Source: DUPH01 sp035449085 | Lineage (GTDB): Bacteria; Verrucomicrobiota; Kiritimatiellia; RFP12; UBA1067 | Assembly (NCBI GenBank): GCA_035449085.1 | Contig: DAOTKE010000021.1 | Location: 1-30,513, forward strand | Reading direction: 5' to 3' | DNA: 30,513 nucleotides | Shown here: positions 1 through 8,087 of the stretch, piece after piece | How the letters are laid out: every line of letters starts with the position of its first letter | Numbering within the stretch: position 1 is the first letter of the stretch | The notes under the pieces: model-generated | Told to the model about the DNA's origin: nothing | What the model saw: the letters and a program-made list of their open reading frames with translations, nothing else | Databases searched by the model: none | Translations under genes and position numbers: made by a program

Positions 1-83
1 TCATCGAGGCCTCGTGGCAGGCCCTGCTGGACAGCATCGAGTACAAGCTCTTCGAGACCCGAGCGGCAGGAAAAGACGAATAG
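1..83 (+). CDS. cimA: C-terminal end of (R)-citramalate synthase / LeuA-family protein (partial)
   Basis: Only the last 26 codons are in the window, with the frame entering at base 3 and a TAG stop at 81-83. The visible peptide contains IEASWQALLDSIEYKLF. I recognise this as the usual ending of the regulatory (LeuA allosteric) domain of citramalate synthases, which condense pyruvate and acetyl-CoA in the isoleucine pathway. A related 2-isopropylmalate or homocitrate synthase is the alternative. The stretch is too short to exclude it. The MoxR gene downstream begins 130 bases after the stop and need not share a transcript. Confidence 0.72.
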   Translation, partial: IEASWQALLDSIEYKLFETRAAGKDE

Positions 84-178
84 CAGAGCGGGAGCCATGG
101 GTGCCTTGCCGGCGGTTTCCGTCCTCATCGCCTCCACCTTCAGGCAGGGGGGTGCCCGGAGCCCAGTCGATTGTGTGC

Positions 179-207
179 TTGCGGCGGCAAAGGTCGCCCG
201 TTACACT
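179..207 (+). promoter_or_regulatory. Weak candidate sigma-70-like promoter for the MoxR operon
   Basis: TTGCGG at 179-184 and TACACT at 202-207 are 17 bases apart. The -10 matches 4 of 6 consensus bases and the -35 matches 3. A start about 7 bases after the -10 would fall on the chosen ATG at 214. That ATG has no clear Shine-Dalgarno sequence, so the transcript could be leaderless. This is a pattern match only. Confidence 0.25.
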
Positions 208-213
208 GGCAAT

Positions 214-1170
214 ATGGAAAAATGTCTGGATGCAACACGGGCGCATTTGCATATGCTGGCGCGGCTGAAGGAGAATCTGTCGGCGGTGATCCGCGGCAAA
301 GAGGAGGCGATCAACCAGTTGCTGGTCGCGTTGCTGGCCGATGGCCACGTGCTGATCGAAGATGTGCCGGGGACCGGCAAGACGACACTCGCCAAAGCGC
401 TGGCGATCTCGCTCTCCGCCCGCTTTTCGCGCATCCAGTTCACGCCTGATCTGCTGCCGACCGATATCGTGGGCGGCATGATCTACTCGGCCGCCAACGG
501 CAGCTTCACGTTCCGTCCAGGACCGATCTTCGCGCACATCGTGTTGGCCGACGAGATCAACCGCGCGTCGCCGCGCACGCAGTCGGCGTTGTTGGAGGCC
601 ATGGGTGAGCGCCAGGTGACCACCGAGGGCGAGACGCGTCCGCTGCCGCTTCCTTTTCTCGTATTGGCCACTCAGAATCCGGTGGAGCACAACGGCACCT
701 ATCCGTTGCCGGAGGCGCAGCTCGACCGCTTCTGCCTGAAGCTGGTGCTCGGGTATCCGGATCGTTCGCACGAGCTGCAGATGTTGGATGACCAGGCGAA
801 CAACCGTCCGTTGGACGCGTTGCGGCCGGTGATGGATACGGAGGCGTTGGCGCAGGTGCAGCGTGCGGTACGCACGGTGGGGGTGGAGGCATCGGTGCTC
901 GACTACATCGTGCGGCTGGTGGCGCGTACGCGGCAGGACGCGCGGCTGCGGCTGGGCGCGAGCCCGCGCGGGTCGCTTGACTTGCGGCGCTGTGCGCAGG
1001 CCGCCGCGTTCTTGGCGGGTCGCGACACCGTGCGCCCGGATGACGTGCAGGGGCAGGCCGTGCCGGTGTTGGCGCACCGGCTGATGGTGGATGTCAAGGC
1101 GCGGCACAGCGGACTGACCGGCGAGACAGTCGTCCGCGAGGCGCTACGCGCGGAGCCGGTACCCGCATGA
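214..1170 (+). CDS. MoxR-family AAA+ ATPase
   Basis: This is a cytoplasmic AAA+ ATPase of the MoxR (AAA_3) family. Members act as chaperones for cofactor insertion or assembly of partner proteins that carry von Willebrand A-like domains. The protein has 318 residues, the usual family length. It shows Walker A GTGKTT with the lysine at about residue 56, Walker B VLADEIN with Asp113/Glu114, and a sensor-1 asparagine in ATQNPVE near residue 155. The frame is open back to an ATG at 97. I chose 214 because the extra 39 residues do not resemble the family and the conserved MoxR N-terminus begins just after this ATG. The stop overlaps the DUF58 start (ATGA), which suggests translational coupling. 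The substrate is not known. Confidence 0.95.
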   Translation: MEKCLDATRAHLHMLARLKENLSAVIRGKEEAINQLLVALLADGHVLIEDVPGTGKTTLAKALAISLSARFSRIQFTPDLLPTDIVGGMIYSAANGSFTFRPGPIFAHIVLADEINRASPRTQSALLEAMGERQVTTEGETRPLPLPFLVLATQNPVEHNGTYPLPEAQLDRFCLKLVLGYPDRSHELQMLDDQANNRPLDALRPVMDTEALAQVQRAVRTVGVEASVLDYIVRLVARTRQDARLRLGASPRGSLDLRRCAQAAAFLAGRDTVRPDDVQGQAVPVLAHRLMVDVKARHSGLTGETVVREALRAEPVPA

Positions 1171-2495
1171 CGCTCCGTGCCACACGCGTCGGGCGGTTGT
1201 GGCACCGGTTGCGCCATCCGCCAATCGGCTATCAGCACGGCAGGCGGTCGCGTTTCGTGCGCAATTTTCCGATGGTGTGCTGGATCTATTATCTGCTGGT
1301 CGCGCACACCACGCCGCGCTTCTACCTGTTCAGCCTGATCGGTATCGGCCCGGTGCTGTTGTTCCTCTTGGTGGGTTTTGAAAACCGTCTGCTCCCGCTG
1401 GCCTTTACGGCACTGGCGTTGATCGTCGTCTGCATGGCGGCGGGACTGTTCTGGCGGCCTGTCCTAGAGGTTGAAATCGACATGCCGCCCCGCGTCGAGT
1501 GCGGCAGCGCCTTCGAGACCCACTACACGGTCCGGAATCTGGGGCGGCGGTGTGCGCGTGACCTGGCCATCGACACGTTGATCTTTTCCGACTGGATGAG
1601 CCTAAGGCGCCGGCGGGCGCATCTGGCCTGCCTGCCGGCGGGCGCCGCCGAGCGGGTGTCCGCGGCCACTCTCGTCTTGGCGCGCGGCGTCTACACGTTG
1701 CCGGCGCTGCGCGTCGATTCGGCCTTCCCGGGTGGGCTTTGGCGTTGGGGCCGGACCGAACGGCGCGAACGCCTCCTCTCGGTCTATCCACGGTATACGC
1801 GTCTGGAGGCGTTCGAGATCCCGCTGGGGACGCGCAACCGCAAGGAGCTCTCGGCTGCCCGCGAGCTGGCGCGCGAAGCGCTGGAGTTCCACGGCTGCCG
1901 CGAATTCCGCGAGGGCGACGCCCTGCGCCATGTCCATCCTCGTTCATCGGCCCGGCTGGGCGTGCCGGTCGTGAAGGAGTTCCAGGCCGAGGGGCGTTCG
2001 CGCACCGCCGTGCTGGTGGACACCTACGAGGGCGGCCCTGTGGAGCGGCTGCGGTCGGGGCTCACGCGCGCCGCGCCTGTCGAGGCGGCGCTCTCGCTGG
2101 CGGCCGCAGTGGCTGACGTGCTGTCCACCACGGATCGTGTGCTTGAGCTGTTGATCGCCGGTCCGGACGTCCATCGCTTTGTGAGCCAAGGCCGGATCGG
2201 CTATCTCGAGGCGGTACTGGACATTCTGGCGGCGGTGGAGCCGAGCAGACTTGATCCGCTGGATGCCTTGGAGCCGTTGCTGCTTGATGAGATTCACGAG
2301 ATTCAGAGCGTCTGCCTGATTCTCACGCGGTGGGACGAGCGCCGCGCCTCGTTGATGCGCATGATTGACGCATGGGGTATCGGCCTGAAAACGGTTTTGA
2401 TCGTGTCGCGCGGTAACCCATGCGGCGGTGTGCCGCCGGAGGTGATGCGTGTGCCCGTGAAAGCGGTCTTGCGGGGGGAGGTGAGCGCCCTATGA
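1167..2495 (+). CDS. DUF58 domain-containing membrane protein
   Basis: A protein of 442 residues with two or three hydrophobic segments in its first 100 residues (around 30-45, 50-70 and 75-95). A DUF58 region follows with the motif EFREGD near residues 247-251. DUF58 proteins carry a degenerate von Willebrand A fold and are the usual partners of MoxR ATPases. In most members I know, the motif continues as (I/V)-D/H-W-(K/R)-A-(S/T)-A-R. Here it reads HPRSSAR, so the tryptophan is lost. The likely MIDAS strand reads VLVDTYEG and lacks the classical DxSxS. The gene overlaps MoxR by four bases at its start and the transglutaminase gene by four at its end. It probably anchors or receives the MoxR activity at the membrane. 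The biochemical role is unknown. Confidence 0.9.
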   Translation: MTLRATRVGRLWHRLRHPPIGYQHGRRSRFVRNFPMVCWIYYLLVAHTTPRFYLFSLIGIGPVLLFLLVGFENRLLPLAFTALALIVVCMAAGLFWRPVLEVEIDMPPRVECGSAFETHYTVRNLGRRCARDLAIDTLIFSDWMSLRRRRAHLACLPAGAAERVSAATLVLARGVYTLPALRVDSAFPGGLWRWGRTERRERLLSVYPRYTRLEAFEIPLGTRNRKELSAARELAREALEFHGCREFREGDALRHVHPRSSARLGVPVVKEFQAEGRSRTAVLVDTYEGGPVERLRSGLTRAAPVEAALSLAAAVADVLSTTDRVLELLIAGPDVHRFVSQGRIGYLEAVLDILAAVEPSRLDPLDALEPLLLDEIHEIQSVCLILTRWDERRASLMRMIDAWGIGLKTVLIVSRGNPCGGVPPEVMRVPVKAVLRGEVSAL

Positions 2496-4540
2496 TCCGC
2501 AGCCGCTGGCCGGTCTTCTTCAATGCGCTGTTCCTGCTGTGGTGTGCCTGGTGGTACTGCCGCGACGGCGGGATGGAGTTACTCGTGGTGGCGGGCGGTC
2601 TGGCGGCGTTGGCTTGGGTGCGAGGCCGCGCCTTGCCGGGCTCCACGCGGTGGGTGATCTGGGGCGGGATCGTGCTGACGGTGGTCTGTCTTGCAGCGAA
2701 CGTGGAGCGGATTGTGCCGCCTGACGATGCAATGGACGAAAGCCGTACGCTGGATCGGGTGATCACAGTCGTTTTTGCATGCGGCGTCACCGCGTTGTTT
2801 TTCCGGCCGTCGGCGCAATCCGTGACCTTGGCCGTGCTGGGGGGAATCCCGCTTGCGATGACCGCGCTGGGGCGACCGGACGCGATGCCGGGCGCGGTCG
2901 GCGATGCCGCGCCCTGGATGGTGGGCGGGACAGTCGCGTTGATGCTGGCGGCGGATCTGGCACAACGGATGACGCAGAAGGACTGCCGTGAACAGACGGC
3001 CCCCGGTGCGCGGGAGCTCGCTTGGCGGTTGGCGGCCCTGTGTCTGGTGACGGGCACGGCATGGGCGTTGCGGGAACCGCTTGAACGCGCGGTCAAACAG
3101 GCGCAACGCCAACTTCACGGATGGATGTTTTTTTCGGAGCGCTTACCGAAGGGCCGGATGTCCGACCTCAATCTCACTTTGCCGGTGCCGCATGATTTCG
3201 GGATGCGGACGCGCGTGGTGGCGGTGATCCGCAGCGACAGTGTGCCGGGGTACTTGCGTGAGAGCGTGTATCTGCGGTATGGGCGAGGCCGGTGGGATGT
3301 GGTGGCGCCCCATGTGCCGTTGGTGCCGTCGGCTGCCGCCGGGGGCGCGGCGCGGCCGCAGCACCCGCGTTACCCGCTGCGTGCGGCCGCAGTCCCTGTT
3401 GGGCGGCGCGAGACGTGGCGGGTGGAAATCCTGGCGCCGCGCCTGTTGGGCGGCTTTTGCCTGCCTGGCACGGGTGTGGCGCTGACTTGTGCCGGCGCGG
3501 TGCCGCTGACCGAGACGAACGGCAGCGTGACGGTGCAGGGGCCGTTTCCGGACGCATACGAGGTTGAGGTCGAGCCGCGGCGCGTGACCGATACTGCATG
3601 GCCGTACCCGGATGGTGACGAGGCTGTGTATCTGGACGTGCCCGAACCTCTGGCGGCGGCGGTCTCGAGCTGGGTTGAATCCTGCGCGGGCCTTGAGGAC
3701 GCGCCGTCGGTCAGCGAGGCGGTGCGGCGTGTGGAGGCCGATTTCTCCGCCCGCTTTGTCTATCGTCTCGGTTTGAAGATGAGGGCGCGTCCCGATCCGC
3801 TGATCGATTTCATGGCCCGCAGGGAGGGCACCTGCACATTCTTCGCGAGCGCGGCCACCCTGATGTTCCGCCAGTGCGGCATTCCCGCCCGGGTCGTCGG
3901 CGGGTTTGTCTGCAGCGGCTGGAACCCCTGGCTGGCGCGCTGGGTCGTGCGGGAGCGCGACGGGCATGCCTGGGTCGAGGTGTGGGACAGCGCGTCCGGA
4001 CGTTGGCTGATTGCCGATCCGACGCCGCCGGAGGGACGTCCGTTAGCCCTGCAGCGGCCGGGCCGCTTCAGGCTCGCGCTTGACCTGTTGACCGCGTCAT
4101 GGCGGCGTGCATTGGCCTATCTGCGGAACACAAACTTCCTGCAAGTCCTGGCCGACGGCGGTGAGATCGTGATCCTGTTTCTTTGGCAGACGGTCTGGAG
4201 CGTCCCCGGAGCGGTGGTGGCGTTGGGGCTCGGCTGTGTGGCGTGGTTGCGGCGGCGGAACCGCCGGCATCGCATGACTCCCGAGACACGCCTGCGCGCA
4301 GAGTTGGCGCGCGCCATGGCCAGGGTGGAGCGTCGCGCCCTGCCGGCCCCGTTGCGGCGGCGCCCCCCGGAGAGCTGGGCGGCATGGCAAGGCAGGGTCG
4401 CGGGAGAGTTGCCTGGCGAGCGCGCGACACGCCTCGCCAAGCTATTGGAACGGTACCAGACGATCCGCTACAGCGTGGCCCTCGACGAGGCGGCCGCCCG
4501 CGAATGGCTCGAACAGGCGCGAGCGTTTAAATCCGGGTGA
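2492..4540 (+). CDS. TgpA-like membrane transglutaminase/protease-like protein
   Basis: A protein of 682 residues. The start at 2492 is set by an ATGA overlap with DUF58 and by a strong GGAGGTGA ribosome site. An upstream in-frame ATG at 2420 lies inside DUF58 and is rejected. About six hydrophobic segments fill residues 1-200. An extracytoplasmic region follows with a transglutaminase core. The triad is Cys448 in EGTCTFFASA, His492 in DGHAWVEVWD and Asp509 in IADPTPP. A single membrane segment lies near 550-585, then a basic cytoplasmic tail like those of DUF3488/DUF4129 proteins. MoxR-DUF58-transglutaminase is a common conserved trio. Its crosslinking or cleavage target is not known. The 3' end overlaps the convergent gene at 4527 by 14 bases. 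Confidence 0.92.
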   Translation: MIRSRWPVFFNALFLLWCAWWYCRDGGMELLVVAGGLAALAWVRGRALPGSTRWVIWGGIVLTVVCLAANVERIVPPDDAMDESRTLDRVITVVFACGVTALFFRPSAQSVTLAVLGGIPLAMTALGRPDAMPGAVGDAAPWMVGGTVALMLAADLAQRMTQKDCREQTAPGARELAWRLAALCLVTGTAWALREPLERAVKQAQRQLHGWMFFSERLPKGRMSDLNLTLPVPHDFGMRTRVVAVIRSDSVPGYLRESVYLRYGRGRWDVVAPHVPLVPSAAAGGAARPQHPRYPLRAAAVPVGRRETWRVEILAPRLLGGFCLPGTGVALTCAGAVPLTETNGSVTVQGPFPDAYEVEVEPRRVTDTAWPYPDGDEAVYLDVPEPLAAAVSSWVESCAGLEDAPSVSEAVRRVEADFSARFVYRLGLKMRARPDPLIDFMARREGTCTFFASAATLMFRQCGIPARVVGGFVCSGWNPWLARWVVRERDGHAWVEVWDSASGRWLIADPTPPEGRPLALQRPGRFRLALDLLTASWRRALAYLRNTNFLQVLADGGEIVILFLWQTVWSVPGAVVALGLGCVAWLRRRNRRHRMTPETRLRAELARAMARVERRALPAPLRRRPPESWAAWQGRVAGELPGERATRLAKLLERYQTIRYSVALDEAAAREWLEQARAFKSG

Positions 4541-5354
4541 CGGTGATGTAGATCGTCGCGCGGCCGCCTTGCGTCGGCGTGCCTATCCCTACGGTGATGG
4601 CAATGACAAAACCGCTATCATCGACCGAAACCAGAGAAATTGACCCCTTTGCGCCGTTCTGGGCTAATACCTGTGCAGCGATGACATTGGCCTCTTTGAT
4701 CGCGTTGTTCAGGAAGGTCTTGGGGGTTTTCAGCAGAACTGTTTTCGTCGGGAAAGAACCGGCCGGGATATTCTCCGTATGATACAGCAATCCTCCGGTA
4801 TTGGGGTCCGGCACCCACACCGTGATTGTTCCCGACATCGTCATCAAATAATTGCCTTTCTGCAGGCTGCTGACGCCGAAGGGCAGGGACGTCGAACCGG
4901 AGGGGCCGCGGCATGACATCAGATGCTTCTTGGTCTTGCCTTGATAGGTCACCTCAAAGTGCGCGACACCTTCGTTGGGCCCCATCCGCAGGGTCAGTAT
5001 GTTTTTTACAGGAACCCAGAGATAATTCGGATCGACGACGGTGCCGAACGTGTTGACGATGGTGAACGCCGGTGGCGGATCAAACGTCGTGACGGCGGGC
5101 CAGCCCGGTGGATAGAGCTTGTACTTGACGATCTGGTTCGGCTTGTCCCAGAAATCTTTCCGGGCAAACGGTTCGGTGACGATCATGATCTCATCCAGAC
5201 CGGCAAACGTTTTGTCTTTGAGGATGAGTTTCCCTATGGCTTCCTGTACGGTCTTGACCCCTTTTCCGGTCGCCACCAGTTTGCTGATGACAGTGTTGAC
5301 CGACTTCCCCTTGGTTCCTGCGGGGGGATTGATCCACCCGGTGACCTGCGTCAA
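4527..5354 (-). CDS. Unknown protein at the distal end of the Tad operon; 5' end apparently frameshifted
   Basis: I do not recognise this protein. The open frame gives 275 residues from a TTG with no ribosome site. No ATG or GTG lies between this TTG and the upstream in-frame stop at 5397-5399. The protein is rich in Thr, Val, Pro, Gly and Lys, looks mostly beta-strand, and ends with an amphipathic helix followed by strands. It has no signal peptide or membrane segment. A short frame that begins 5 bases after the tadB stop (ATG at 5413) runs towards it. A one-base slip in the A-run at about 5358-5361 would join the two into a protein of about 295 residues. The position after tadB points to a pilus-related role, which is inference. 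Base composition is visibly less GC-rich than the flanking genes. Confidence 0.6.
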   Translation of the reverse strand: MTQVTGWINPPAGTKGKSVNTVISKLVATGKGVKTVQEAIGKLILKDKTFAGLDEIMIVTEPFARKDFWDKPNQIVKYKLYPPGWPAVTTFDPPPAFTIVNTFGTVVDPNYLWVPVKNILTLRMGPNEGVAHFEVTYQGKTKKHLMSCRGPSGSTSLPFGVSSLQKGNYLMTMSGTITVWVPDPNTGGLLYHTENIPAGSFPTKTVLLKTPKTFLNNAIKEANVIAAQVLAQNGAKGSISLVSVDDSGFVIAITVGIGTPTQGGRATIYITVTRI

Positions 5355-5413
5355 CAGTTTTCGATAAATATTTGCAACAGAATCATGGTTAGGGACTTAT
5401 GCATCGTTTCCAT
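5351..5413 (-). other. Short leader frame, probably the displaced 5' end of the unknown gene downstream
   Basis: An ATG lies five bases after the tadB TGA, as expected in this tightly packed operon. The frame reads METMHKSLTMILLQIFIENC and then meets TGA at 5351-5353. The downstream gene's only usable start, TTG at 5352-5354, overlaps this end. If one extra A is read in the GAAAAC run, the peptide continues as IEKLLTQV directly into the long frame. Options are a true frameshift mutation, a homopolymer sequencing error, -1 ribosomal slippage, or a coupling leader peptide. Confidence 0.55.
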
Positions 5414-5418
5414 TCGTG

Positions 5419-6318
5419 TCAAACGTCTATCCGGATGATGCGCCTGATAAAAAACCAGCCGATCGCGATGAGCAGGGCGGTGAGGCCGATGGCGACCATG
5501 CCATTGACAGATTTGAAGAAGGGGATCATCAGGCCCGGTTTGATGAAGGTCATGGCCGTGCCCAGTATGGCCGGCATGCAGGCCACGATGATGCCTTGCA
5601 GGCGGCCCTGCGCGGTGAGCGTCTGCACGCGCCGTTCGATGCGCATGCGTTCGCGGATGGTCAGGCTGATCTTGTCGAAGATTTCCGTCAGGTTGCCGCC
5701 CGTGCGGCGGGCGATGTCGATCGCGGTGACCACCAGCGTCAGGTCGTCAGAGCCCACCCGTTTGTCGAGGCTCTGCAGCGCGTCGTAAAAGTTCATGCCC
5801 ACGCGCATCTGCTGCAGCATGACGCCGAACTCTTGGGAAATGGGCTTCTCGCCGTTCTGTACCACAGATTCAAAGGCCTGGTTGATGCTGAAACCCGCAC
5901 GCAGGGCATTGCTCATGCTGCCGAGCGCTTCGACAAGCTGTTCGTTAAACAAACGGCGACGGCGCTCGCGCAGGATATCGAGCAGCTTGGAGGGGGCCAT
6001 CAGTGCGAGCACGCCGAAGGTCAAGCCGAGCACAGTGCCGGCGACGGTCGAGACCGGATTGGCATGATCGAACAGCGGCACGAAACAGAGCAGGAAGACG
6101 GCGGCAGCGGCGGCGCGGCCGATCTCTGAGATGCGCTTCGCCGGGATGAAGAGGAAGAGGTCCTCGAAGCCGCGCGCGGCCTCCTCCGACATGGAGTCGG
6201 CGTAGGCGCCCGCGCCGGAGCCGAAGGCGCGCACGACGGTGTAGCCCAGGCCCGTGAAAGCTAGGCCGATCAGAGCGGTCGCAGACCATCCGAGCGCAGT
6301 GAGTGCTTCGGGCGTCAT
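5419..6318 (-). CDS. tadB: Tad pilus inner-membrane platform protein, TadB-like (T2SS F family)
   Basis: A protein of 299 residues with hydrophobic segments near residues 10-30, 70-110, 245-265 and 270-292. Between them is a cytoplasmic T2SSF domain with NEQLVEALGSMSNALRAG and the helix AIDIARRTGGNLTEIFDKIS, typical of TadB/TadC platform proteins. These sit in the inner membrane and couple the TadA ATPase to pilin extrusion. The first ATG overlaps the tadA stop by four bases. TadB normally has a paralogue, TadC, directly downstream. None is present here, so this single protein may serve alone or TadC may lie elsewhere. The TadB versus TadC choice rests on position after tadA. Confidence 0.9.
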   Translation of the reverse strand: MTPEALTALGWSATALIGLAFTGLGYTVVRAFGSGAGAYADSMSEEAARGFEDLFLFIPAKRISEIGRAAAAAVFLLCFVPLFDHANPVSTVAGTVLGLTFGVLALMAPSKLLDILRERRRRLFNEQLVEALGSMSNALRAGFSINQAFESVVQNGEKPISQEFGVMLQQMRVGMNFYDALQSLDKRVGSDDLTLVVTAIDIARRTGGNLTEIFDKISLTIRERMRIERRVQTLTAQGRLQGIIVACMPAILGTAMTFIKPGLMIPFFKSVNGMVAIGLTALLIAIGWFFIRRIIRIDV

Positions 6319-8051
6319 GCGTCACCGCCTTGTTTAGAGGGGTCGAAAATAGCGGGATCCAGATGCAGGCCGCGGCTCTGGATGTGTTCAAAGAAGGTCG
6401 GCACAGCTCCGGTCGGCATGAAATTGCCCAGCACCTTGCCATGTTCATCGACGCCGGTCTGCTTGAACTCGAAGAGATCCTGCATCACGACCTGCAACCC
6501 TTCGAGCCCGACCACTTCGGAGATGCAGGTCACTTTGCGCGAGCCGTCGCTGAGGCGTGACTCGTGCACCACGAGGTCGATCGCCGAGGCGATCTGCTCG
6601 CGGATGGCGCGCGAGGGAAGTTCGAGCCCGGACATCAGCACCATGGTTTCGAGGCGTGAGATCACATCGCGCGGCGAGTTGGCGTGGACGGTGGTGAGCG
6701 ATCCGTCATGGCCGGTGTTCATCGCCTGCAGCATGTCGAGCGACTCGCCGCCACGGCACTCGCCCACGATGATACGGTCCGGACGCATACGCAACGCGTT
6801 GCGGACCAAATCGCGGATGGTGATCGCGCCGCGGCCCTCGATGTTGGGCGGACGGGCTTCGAGGCGGATCACGTGGGGCTGGACGAGGCGCAGTTCGGCG
6901 GCATCCTCGATCGTCACGATGCGGTCCGTCGGCGGGATGAAGCCACTCAGCACGTTGAGCAACGTGGTCTTGCCGGAACCGGTGCCGCCCGCGACCACGA
7001 TATTCTTACGCATGATCACGCAAAGGCGCAGGAACTCGGCGGCGCTGCGCGTCCATGTGCCGTAGGAAATGAAATCGTCGACCGTCAGTGCGCGTTTGGA
7101 GAATTTCCGGATGGTGATGCAGGGCCCGATGAGAGACAGCGGCGCGATGATGGCGTTGACACGCGAGCCGTCCGGCAGGCGGGCGTCGACATAAGGCTGG
7201 CTCTCGTCGATGCGCCGGCCGATCGGCGCGACGATGCGTTCGATCACACCTAATACAGACTCGTCGTCCATGAAGGTCTGTCCGGTCAACTCAAGGCGGC
7301 CGTTGCGTTCGACATACACCTGGTTGGGGCCGTTGACCATGATCTCGGTGATGGCGTCGTCGGCCAGGAAATCCTCCAGCGGCCCGAGGCGCATGGCCTC
7401 GTCGTAGATCTCTTTTTCAAGGCGTGCGGGATCGATGCCGGCGGGCAGCTTCTGATTACGGCGAACCTCCGCGATGATGGTGCGGATCGTCTCGCGGGCC
7501 TTCTGCTGCAGTTCGTCGGTGCCGATGCGCGAGACGGTCATGCGCTTGAGGTCGAGGCGCTGGATCAGTTCGCCGTGGATCTGGTTCTTGATTTCGCGCC
7601 GGATGGCGGCCATCGGGTCGGTCGGTTCGGGTGCCGGCGCGGGAGGGGGCGACGGAGGTCGATGCTCGACAACGGTTGCCGGAGGGGGCTCACGCGGAGG
7701 CGTTGGCAACGGTGGCGGCGTAGGTGTGGCGGGAGATTCAGTCCGGATGGGGACTGGCACAACGGGTGAGACACGCAATAGGCAAGGGCCAAGGCCGACC
7801 ACGTCGTCGGCATGCAGCCGGACAGACTCTTGGATCCGAAGGCCGTTGACGACGGTGCCGTTGCTGGAGTGGAGATCCTCGATGGTGATACCGGTTTCGC
7901 GCAACGTCAACAGTGCATGGCGCTCGCTGATCTCCGGATGCCGCAGACGGATTTTGCAGGCCTCGCCGCGTCCGATGGTGTAGATGCCGGACGGCAACTC
8001 GAACCGGTTCGAGGCTTGGTCAGGATAGGCGATGTCGAGGAAAAAGTTCAT
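6315..8051 (-). CDS. tadA: FHA-domain CpaF/TadA-family secretion ATPase
   Basis: A protein of 578 residues that combines three parts. Residues 1-95 form a forkhead-associated (phosphothreonine-binding) domain, with Gly27-Arg28, ISERH at 41-45, HSSNG at 61-65 and Asn69-Gly70 all kept. Residues about 98-150 are a proline-rich linker. The rest is a CpaF/TadA ATPase, with Walker A GGTGSGKTT (Lys361), an Asp box near IVGECRGGES and a His box around TTVHANSPRD. TadA powers pilus assembly from the cytoplasmic face. The FHA fusion implies regulation by Ser/Thr phosphorylation, although no Hanks-type kinase is visible in this window. The C-terminus extends past the ATPase fold by about 50 residues. 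It overlaps tadB by four bases. Confidence 0.95.
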   Translation of the reverse strand: MNFFLDIAYPDQASNRFELPSGIYTIGRGEACKIRLRHPEISERHALLTLRETGITIEDLHSSNGTVVNGLRIQESVRLHADDVVGLGPCLLRVSPVVPVPIRTESPATPTPPPLPTPPREPPPATVVEHRPPSPPPAPAPEPTDPMAAIRREIKNQIHGELIQRLDLKRMTVSRIGTDELQQKARETIRTIIAEVRRNQKLPAGIDPARLEKEIYDEAMRLGPLEDFLADDAITEIMVNGPNQVYVERNGRLELTGQTFMDDESVLGVIERIVAPIGRRIDESQPYVDARLPDGSRVNAIIAPLSLIGPCITIRKFSKRALTVDDFISYGTWTRSAAEFLRLCVIMRKNIVVAGGTGSGKTTLLNVLSGFIPPTDRIVTIEDAAELRLVQPHVIRLEARPPNIEGRGAITIRDLVRNALRMRPDRIIVGECRGGESLDMLQAMNTGHDGSLTTVHANSPRDVISRLETMVLMSGLELPSRAIREQIASAIDLVVHESRLSDGSRKVTCISEVVGLEGLQVVMQDLFEFKQTGVDEHGKVLGNFMPTGAVPTFFEHIQSRGLHLDPAIFDPSKQGGDA

Positions 8052-8087
8052 GAGACATGGGATGGTGCGCAGGGCATATTGACGCGG

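Noticed and set aside
1..1107. Long minus-strand reading frame over the MoxR gene
   Set aside because: It mirrors the coding strand of a clear MoxR ATPase and has an arginine/histidine-rich composition typical of antisense frames in GC-rich DNA.
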